NCBI RefSeq assembly: GCF_904846315.1 | Contig: NZ_CAJHAF010000001.1 | Location: 434,001 to 498,000, forward strand | Direction of reading: 5' to 3' | Source: Psychrobacter jeotgali | GTDB taxonomy: Bacteria > Pseudomonadota > Gammaproteobacteria > Pseudomonadales > Moraxellaceae | DNA: 64,000 bases | Shown here: positions 58,763 through 64,000 of the stretch, in pieces | Layout of the letters: each line of letters begins with the position of its first letter | Numbering within the stretch: position 1 is the first letter of the stretch | Translations under genes and position numbers: made by a program | Notes under the pieces: model-generated | Told to the model about the DNA's origin: nothing | The model's input: the letters and a program-made list of their open reading frames with translations, nothing else | Database searches by the model: none

Positions 58763-59185
58763 ATGATTAATACCAAAATATATAAGTCAGTCTACACCTT
58801 GGCAGAAAAATTACTGGAGGCTGATAGTAAAGGTGATCAACAGCGTTTCGACGCCCTCTATGACGAGCTAAAAGCTATTTGTACTGAGCATGAAGGCACT
58901 GATAAAGATCATCCTGAACAGTGGGAAACCTTGGCTGATTTTACTGAAGATTTAGTTAAGGCGCTGGTTATTTACGACAAAGCATTGGCAAAAGCGGAGG
59001 CTATTAATTCAAAAGACCATTTGTCATCCATTGCCTATGCTATGGCAGTAATACAAATCGAATTGGGCCGCAAGAATGCTGCTATCAGCAATCTACAGAA
59101 TGCAAAAATTAGTGCCAATAAGATTGAGGATAAAGAGTTTAAGGTTGAGATAGATGAATTGTTGGCCAAATTAGTAGCTGAATAG
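58763..59185 (+). CDS. Hypothetical helical protein, 140 aa
   Basis: Acidic, mostly helical, with two TPR-like helix pairs (ALVIYDKALAKAEAINSKDHLSSIAYAMAVIQIELGRKNAAISNLQNAK). No signal peptide. I do not recognise a named family. It lies in the same orientation 27 bases after the YgjP-like gene and may be co-expressed with it. Confidence 0.65.
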   Translation: MINTKIYKSVYTLAEKLLEADSKGDQQRFDALYDELKAICTEHEGTDKDHPEQWETLADFTEDLVKALVIYDKALAKAEAINSKDHLSSIAYAMAVIQIELGRKNAAISNLQNAKISANKIEDKEFKVEIDELLAKLVAE

Positions 59186-59379
59186 CCAAAGCTGGACATA
59201 TATTTGCCATAGCCCTTATCCAAAACCTTAATTTACGCTATAATCTTCAACGTTTATTCTTGCTAACAAGAAGACATGATGCTGAAGCATGATGTTACAT
59301 CGTACTAACGGCATTGTTTTAATCTTCCCTCATCGCAATGGGGGCTAATATTAATATGGAAGTTACTAGGAAAAATAGT

Positions 59380-60906
59380 ATGGGTTCAATCAACCATGAA
59401 GAGCGCGTCCGTCACGAAGGTATGCGTGAAAAAATCATGTCTGCCGATCAAGCAGCTACTTTTATATTACATGACATGAATGTCGGTATGAGTGGCTTTA
59501 CTGGGGCAGGCTATCCAAAGGCTATTCCAGCCGCCTTGGCAAAACGTATGAAAGAAGCTCACGCTAACGGCGAAGCTTTTCAAATAGGTTTATTAACAGG
59601 TGCATCTACTGCCGCAGAGTGCGATGGAGTGTTGGCTGAAGCTAACGGCATCAAAATGCGTACGCCTTATCAATCAGAGCCTGCACTGCGTAAACAAATC
59701 AATGCTGGTGAAACTTATTACTTTGATATGCACTTATCGCATGTCGCTCAGCAGAGCACCTTTGGGTTTTATGGCGATATGCATGTGGCAGTAGTAGAAG
59801 TCGCTGGCATTTTGCCTGATGGTCGCTTGATTCCTTCGACCTCAATTGGTACCAATAACGCTTGGCTTAATAATGCTGATAAAATTATCCTCGAAGTTAA
59901 TAGTCGTCAAAGCCTATTATTAGAAGGTATGCACGATATTTTTGATGATATTGGAGTGCCGCCGCACCGTAAACCCATCCCAATTACTACTCCAGGTGAG
60001 CGTATCGGTGAGCAATACCTGAGCTGTGATTTGGACAAAGTCGTTGCCGTGGTTTTGACTGATTCGCCAGATCGCAACAGCAAGTTTGCAGATCCTGATG
60101 AAACCTCTAACAAAATTGCCAGCCACATCATTGATTTCTTCCATGATGAAGTGAAAAAAGGCCGTATGCCAGCCAACTTATTGCCAATTCAGTCAGGTGT
60201 AGGTAACGTTGCCAACGCCGTATTAGCAGGCTTGCAAGCCAGCCCTTTTGAGAATTTGATGGGTTATACCGAAGTCTTGCAAGACGGTATGCTTGATCTG
60301 ATTATGTCAGGCAAGATGAGTCAAGCTTCTGCAACTGCCTTGTCGCTCAGCCCAGTGGCACTAGCTAAGTTTAATGAAAATATCGAAGAGCTGCGTAAAC
60401 GCATTATCTTACGCCCACAAGAGATTACTAATCATCCTGAAGTGTCGCGTCGTCTTGGCGTTTTAGCTATTAATGCGATGATTGAGTGTGATATTTATGG
60501 TAATGTCAACTCAACCCACGTCATGGGTACTAGCATGATGAATGGTCTTGGCGGTTCAGGCGACTTTGCACGTAACGCCTTTACCTCTATGTTTGTGAGC
60601 CCGTCGGTTGCTAAAAACGGCGCTATCTCATGCATCACGCCTATGGTATCGCACCATGACCATACTGAGCATGATGTGATGGTCATCGTTACTGAGCAAG
60701 GTCTGGCAGATTTACGTGGTCTAGCACCACGTCAACGTGCTAAAGTTATTATCGAGAACTGTGCGCATCCAGACTATCGTCCAATGTTGCAAGATTATTA
60801 TGATCGTGCCTCTAAGACTGCTGGTCTACAAACGCCGCATATTCTTAATGAAGCCCTATCATGGCATCAACGTTACGTTGAAACTGGTGATATGCGTATC
60901 AAATAA
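59380..60906 (+). CDS. Acetyl-CoA hydrolase/succinyl-CoA:acetate CoA-transferase
   Basis: 508 aa from the ATG at 59380, chosen because TAGGAAAA lies upstream; starts at 59338 and 59356 are possible. Seen: GMSGFTGAGYPKAIP, GEQYLSCDLDKVVAVV, and SGVGNVANAVLAGL, a class I CoA-transferase core, plus FVSPSVAKNGAISCITPMVSHHDHTEHDVMVIVTEQGLADLRG. Moves CoA between succinyl-CoA and acetate (AarC type) or hydrolyses acetyl-CoA, an entry or exit point between acetate and the TCA cycle. Ended by a terminator. Confidence 0.92.
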   Translation: MGSINHEERVRHEGMREKIMSADQAATFILHDMNVGMSGFTGAGYPKAIPAALAKRMKEAHANGEAFQIGLLTGASTAAECDGVLAEANGIKMRTPYQSEPALRKQINAGETYYFDMHLSHVAQQSTFGFYGDMHVAVVEVAGILPDGRLIPSTSIGTNNAWLNNADKIILEVNSRQSLLLEGMHDIFDDIGVPPHRKPIPITTPGERIGEQYLSCDLDKVVAVVLTDSPDRNSKFADPDETSNKIASHIIDFFHDEVKKGRMPANLLPIQSGVGNVANAVLAGLQASPFENLMGYTEVLQDGMLDLIMSGKMSQASATALSLSPVALAKFNENIEELRKRIILRPQEITNHPEVSRRLGVLAINAMIECDIYGNVNSTHVMGTSMMNGLGGSGDFARNAFTSMFVSPSVAKNGAISCITPMVSHHDHTEHDVMVIVTEQGLADLRGLAPRQRAKVIIENCAHPDYRPMLQDYYDRASKTAGLQTPHILNEALSWHQRYVETGDMRIK

Positions 60907-60955
60907 GCTGTTATAGCGATTTTGATGCAGCAATGTTTGAGAATGTTGTCGCTAG

Positions 60956-60989
60956 AGCCCTTTATCTAATTTAGATAAGGGGCTTTTTA
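60956..60989 (+). terminator. Intrinsic terminator after the CoA-transferase gene
   Basis: 12-bp arms AGCCCTTTATCT/AGATAAGGGGCT (one G-U pair), 5-base loop, then Ts. Confidence 0.88.
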
Positions 60990-61115
60990 TATTGTGGCGA
61001 TGTCATTTGATAAAAGTTTTCTTTACTATGCTTATAGCAGGTAAGATAATGTCTAAAAATACAAATATCAATCATAAAATATAGTGGTCTGATTGAATTG
61101 CTTGAGGAGAACCGG

Positions 61116-61367
61116 GTGGAAATTTTAGGACTTATTTTCTTTACTATAGGCATAATTATCGCTCTAGTCTATGGGATAAGGCTGGTCGTAACTGCCTTTC
61201 AAGAGTCAGTCATTTGGGGGCTGCTATTTTTATTCTTACCTTTTGCAAATATATATTTCATTATTACCCACTGGCAACGATGTAAGCTTCCGTTCGTAAA
61301 GTTTTTGGTTGGGGTGCCCTTTATAATAATAGGCGTTATGCTGATGCCCTCAGGTGTCACTTCTTAA
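61116..61367 (+). CDS. Small membrane protein, 83 aa
   Basis: GTG start at 61116 preceded by GAGGAGA (61104-61110); a TTG at 61098 is less likely. Seen: three hydrophobic segments (about 2-24, 30-49 and 62-78) with WQRC between the second and third. No recognised family. Its location between two metabolic genes gives no functional hint. Confidence 0.6.
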   Translation: MEILGLIFFTIGIIIALVYGIRLVVTAFQESVIWGLLFLFLPFANIYFIITHWQRCKLPFVKFLVGVPFIIIGVMLMPSGVTS

Positions 61368-61441
61368 CCACTATTTTAAATATTAGACTATGCCACTAGC
61401 TATAGAATGATGACATCCTATATTTAATAATGGAGCTAAGC

Positions 61442-62314
61442 ATGCCAATCTCACACGCTCATCATATAACTGCCAATAATGCAGAATTTAGCAACCATAA
61501 AACTTGGCTGTTTGTACCAGGAACAAGGGTTGAACGCATCTCTAAAGCCTTTGCCAGTGGAGCTGATGCGGTTATTGTTGACTTGGAGGATGCGGTCGCT
61601 CAAGCAGATAAAGCGCCGGCTCGTGCAGCGTTACTGGAATATTATAGTAACGAGCAACAGCAGCCAGTTTGGCTACGCGTTAATCAAGCAACCAGTAAGG
61701 AGTTTGCTAAAGACTTAGCGTTATGCCAGCAGATGCAGGCTCTTGCAGGAAAAAGCCTTGCGGGAATAGTACTCGCTAAAGCTGAGCGCGCCGATGATAT
61801 TGAACAGATTCATCAAGCGACTGCTTTGCCAGTGATAGCGCTGATAGAAAGTGCGGCGGGACTACATAAAATCGACACCATATCAAAAGCATCAGGACTG
61901 CTGGCTTTTAGTTATGGGTTTTTAGATCTATGTAATGATTTAGGCGTGCAAGTGGGCACTGCAGCAGCCGACATCGTTGCCAATCAAGTCCGCTATCAGC
62001 TGATAGTAGCCTCGGCAGTGCAGCAGTTATTAGCACCTATTGATACTATACACCCAGACTTTGATGATCATGAGGGACTGATGCAGCGCACGCAGTTATG
62101 GTCGCAGATGGGGATGTCAGGTATGCTCTGTATTCACCCCAAACAAGTCACTAGTGTTCAGCAAGCTTTGCAACCTACCCAGCAACAGCTTGAGTTTGCC
62201 AAACAGGTAGTAGCAGAGTATGAGCGGAGTGGGGAGGCGGTGTTTAAAGTAGACGGGATGATGATAGACGCACCAGTAATTGAGCGTTGTCGTCAGATAT
62301 TAAGCAGCCGTTAA
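61442..62314 (+). CDS. CitE-like HpcH/HpaI-family lyase
   Basis: 290 aa from the ATG at 61442, preceded by GGAGC; an ATG at 61430 would have no clear site. Seen: LFVPGTRVERISKAFASGADAVIVDLEDAV, ALIESAAGLHKID, FGFLDL-type metal segment (SYGFLDLCNDLGV) and GMLCIHPKQV, the citrate-lyase beta-subunit/malyl-CoA lyase-like fold. No alpha or gamma citrate lyase genes are nearby, so a stand-alone CitE-like thioesterase or lyase is likely. It may act on acyl-CoA products with its neighbours (inference). Confidence 0.85.
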   Translation: MPISHAHHITANNAEFSNHKTWLFVPGTRVERISKAFASGADAVIVDLEDAVAQADKAPARAALLEYYSNEQQQPVWLRVNQATSKEFAKDLALCQQMQALAGKSLAGIVLAKAERADDIEQIHQATALPVIALIESAAGLHKIDTISKASGLLAFSYGFLDLCNDLGVQVGTAAADIVANQVRYQLIVASAVQQLLAPIDTIHPDFDDHEGLMQRTQLWSQMGMSGMLCIHPKQVTSVQQALQPTQQQLEFAKQVVAEYERSGEAVFKVDGMMIDAPVIERCRQILSSR

Positions 62315-62414
62315 ATTGAACAACCATTGAAACGCTAGAATACTGCGATTCTTGGATGTTAAAGCTATGAAGCTAGCCATTTTTGTACCAGCTTCTTTAA
62401 GTTTCATCTAGTGA

Positions 62415-63230
62415 TTAGCGACCTGTCCATACAGCGTGACGCTTTTCGATAAAAGCGTCAATACCTTCGCTGACATCATCGGTCATCATGTTACAAGTCA
62501 TCACCTTGCCCGCATATTCATAGGCCTCTGCCAAATCCATCTCTAATTGTTTATAGAACATATCCTTGCCAGTGGTGGTGGCTACCGATGATTTGCTGAT
62601 AATAGCCTCTATTAGAGCTTGCAGAGTATCATCCAATTGCTCACTAGCTGCGACGCGGTTAATCAGTCCTTGTCGTAAAGCAGTATCGGCATCGATAAAC
62701 TCGCCCGTAATGAGCATCTCAAAAGCTTGCTTACGCAATAAATTGCGACTGACGGCAACGGCAGGGGTTGAGCAAAATAGCCCGACATTTATGCCTGAAG
62801 TAGCAAATTTAGCATTTTCAGAGGCCACGGCTAGATCGCACGTCGCTACCAATTGGCAGCCGGCTGCTGTCGCAATCCCTTGTACTTTGGCGATGACCAC
62901 TTGCGGCATCTGATTGATAGTGAGCATCATCTGGCTGCACTGCTCAAATAGCGACTGATGAAAGGCCTCCTCTGTATGAGCGCGCATCTCTTTTAAGTTA
63001 TGTCCAGCACAAAAGGCTTTGCCATTAGCTGCAATTACCACCACCCGCATATTATTATCTTGAGCAATATCGTTGAGCTCTGTTTGTAAGGCGGATAGCA
63101 TATCGACGGATAGGGCATTGAATTGCTTGGGGCGATTTAAAGTCAGGGTAACTACACCGTTTGAATCGTTTTCTCTTATGACCAAAGGCTCGTCTATAGC
63201 AGAGTTTGTATTTGAATTAGAGTGAGTCAT
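62415..63230 (-). CDS. Enoyl-CoA hydratase/isomerase family protein
   Basis: 271 aa from the ATG at 63230, preceded by AAGGA at suitable spacing; the ATG at 63239 overlaps that site. Seen: LNRPKQFNALSVDMLSALQ, ANGKAFCAGHNLKEM (oxyanion-hole segment), and VIAKVQGIATAAGCQLVATCDLAVASENAKFATSGINVGLF. The usual catalytic glutamates of the mitochondrial hydratase are not evident, as in ECHDC3-like members, so the reaction is uncertain. Confidence 0.88.
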   Translation of the reverse strand: MTHSNSNTNSAIDEPLVIRENDSNGVVTLTLNRPKQFNALSVDMLSALQTELNDIAQDNNMRVVVIAANGKAFCAGHNLKEMRAHTEEAFHQSLFEQCSQMMLTINQMPQVVIAKVQGIATAAGCQLVATCDLAVASENAKFATSGINVGLFCSTPAVAVSRNLLRKQAFEMLITGEFIDADTALRQGLINRVAASEQLDDTLQALIEAIISKSSVATTTGKDMFYKQLEMDLAEAYEYAGKVMTCNMMTDDVSEGIDAFIEKRHAVWTGR

Positions 63231-63334
63231 TTTTATCATCCTTGATAGTGGGTGTCCATTTGATAGCTAAATCATAACATGCTCTAGGGGTTATACAATA
63301 GAGGACTGTGTTTAACAGACCCCAAGGATACTAT

Positions 63335-64000
63335 TTAAAATGGAAGATGTTGCCCCAAGCGCATAGCTGCTGCAATATTCATCGCTGTGGTTTCGAGGTT
63401 ATCAGAGCCATTTTTCAACACTTTATCAATGTCATCTAGCTTCTGGATACTGGGCATAACCACATCGAAGGGTTGGGTTTGAGCTGTTTTTGAACCATCT
63501 GTACTTGTTACCTGATCTACTGCTCCGCAAATGGCGATGACAGGTTTACCGTTAGCCTTAGCCAGCTGACTAACGCCGCTTGCGACTTTACCCATAGAGG
63601 TTTGAGCGTCAAGCTTGCCCTCGCCAGTGATGACTAGATCTGCATCTTTGATATGCTCAGCTAAGTTGAGGGCTGTAGCGACGCTATCGAATCCTGATTG
63701 CAGCTTGGCATGACAAAATGTCATCAAGGCAAACCCCAGTCCGCCCGCCGCTCCTGCGCCCGCTACGTTTTGATAGTCTTGCTTGCCGTACTTACTATGT
63801 TGATTACAGACGGCTGCAAAGTTAGCTAGAGCACTATCTAACAGCTGAACCTGCGCTGGATTAGCGCCTTTTTGCGGACCAAAGATAGCGCTGGCACCAA
63901 ACTTGCCGCACAAAGGATTAGTGACATCGCAGGCTACTTCAAAAACCGTATTTACAATCTTGGGATGCAGCAGCTTTGCAGCATCTATGCGCTGCAGGCG
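63335..64000 (-). CDS. Glycerate kinase, C-terminal part
   Basis: The gene enters from beyond the window's right edge; the reading frame continues open to position 64000, so the TTG at 63913 is not its start. Seen: FEVACDVTNPLCGKFGASAIFGPQKGA, GAGAAGGLGFALMTF, DLVITGEGKLDAQTSMGK, and GKPVIAICGAVD, typical of GarK/GlxK glycerate kinases that phosphorylate glycerate. Part of glyoxylate/glycerate metabolism; the N-terminal part is outside. Confidence 0.9.
   Translation of the reverse strand, partial: RLQRIDAAKLLHPKIVNTVFEVACDVTNPLCGKFGASAIFGPQKGANPAQVQLLDSALANFAAVCNQHSKYGKQDYQNVAGAGAAGGLGFALMTFCHAKLQSGFDSVATALNLAEHIKDADLVITGEGKLDAQTSMGKVASGVSQLAKANGKPVIAICGAVDQVTSTDGSKTAQTQPFDVVMPSIQKLDDIDKVLKNGSDNLETTAMNIAAAMRLGQHLPF

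Overview
The window looks like a chromosomal segment of a Psychrobacter-type bacterium (Moraxellaceae, Gammaproteobacteria). This rests on the moderate GC content, the gene order ndk-rlmN-pilF-rodZ-ispG-hisS-yfgM-bamB-der and hisZ-purA, and small proteins resembling families seen in Moraxella, Acinetobacter and Psychrobacter. The genus is an inference; no 16S gene is present.

Positions 1 to about 18,400 are an accessory island. It starts with the 3' end of a radical SAM/SPASM maturase and a transposase remnant. A umuC-umuD pair in reversed order and a small unknown gene follow. The core is a BREX phage-defence operon (brxA, brxB, brxC, pglX, pglZ). Directly downstream of pglZ is the most interesting object here: a membrane-protein gene split by a 1,199-bp IS3-family element. 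The element has clear terminal inverted repeats and a 4-bp target duplication. Removing it with one target copy restores an uninterrupted 345-codon frame. brxL, the usual last gene of type 1 BREX, is absent. The island ends with a tyrosine integrase next to a tRNA-Leu gene, the probable integration target; tRNA-Cys follows.

Positions 19,000 to 45,200 are core genome: folD, a PsiE-like gene, corA, DUF2237, hisZ-purA, ndk and the conserved rlmN-to-der block. A hybrid sensor kinase follows in which both phosphorylation residues appear to be lost. Next come a D-alanyl-D-alanine carboxypeptidase, surE-nlpD and a UvrD-type helicase. Several intrinsic terminators mark transcription-unit ends.

Positions 45,200 to 64,000 are mostly metabolic: an SMR efflux protein, an amino-acid oxidase with a RidA protein, and late cobalamin genes (cobT, cobS, cobC). 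Next is an acyl-CoA catabolism cluster with a divergent GlxA-type AraC regulator, an acyl-CoA dehydrogenase and two short-chain dehydrogenases. After it come a saccharopine-dehydrogenase-like protein, MgtC, a DsrE-like lipoprotein, a YgjP-like metallopeptidase, an acetyl-CoA hydrolase/CoA-transferase, a CitE-like lyase, an enoyl-CoA hydratase and the end of a glycerate kinase gene. Two inverted copies of a roughly 66-bp dispersed repeat flank the acyl-CoA dehydrogenase/SDR pair.
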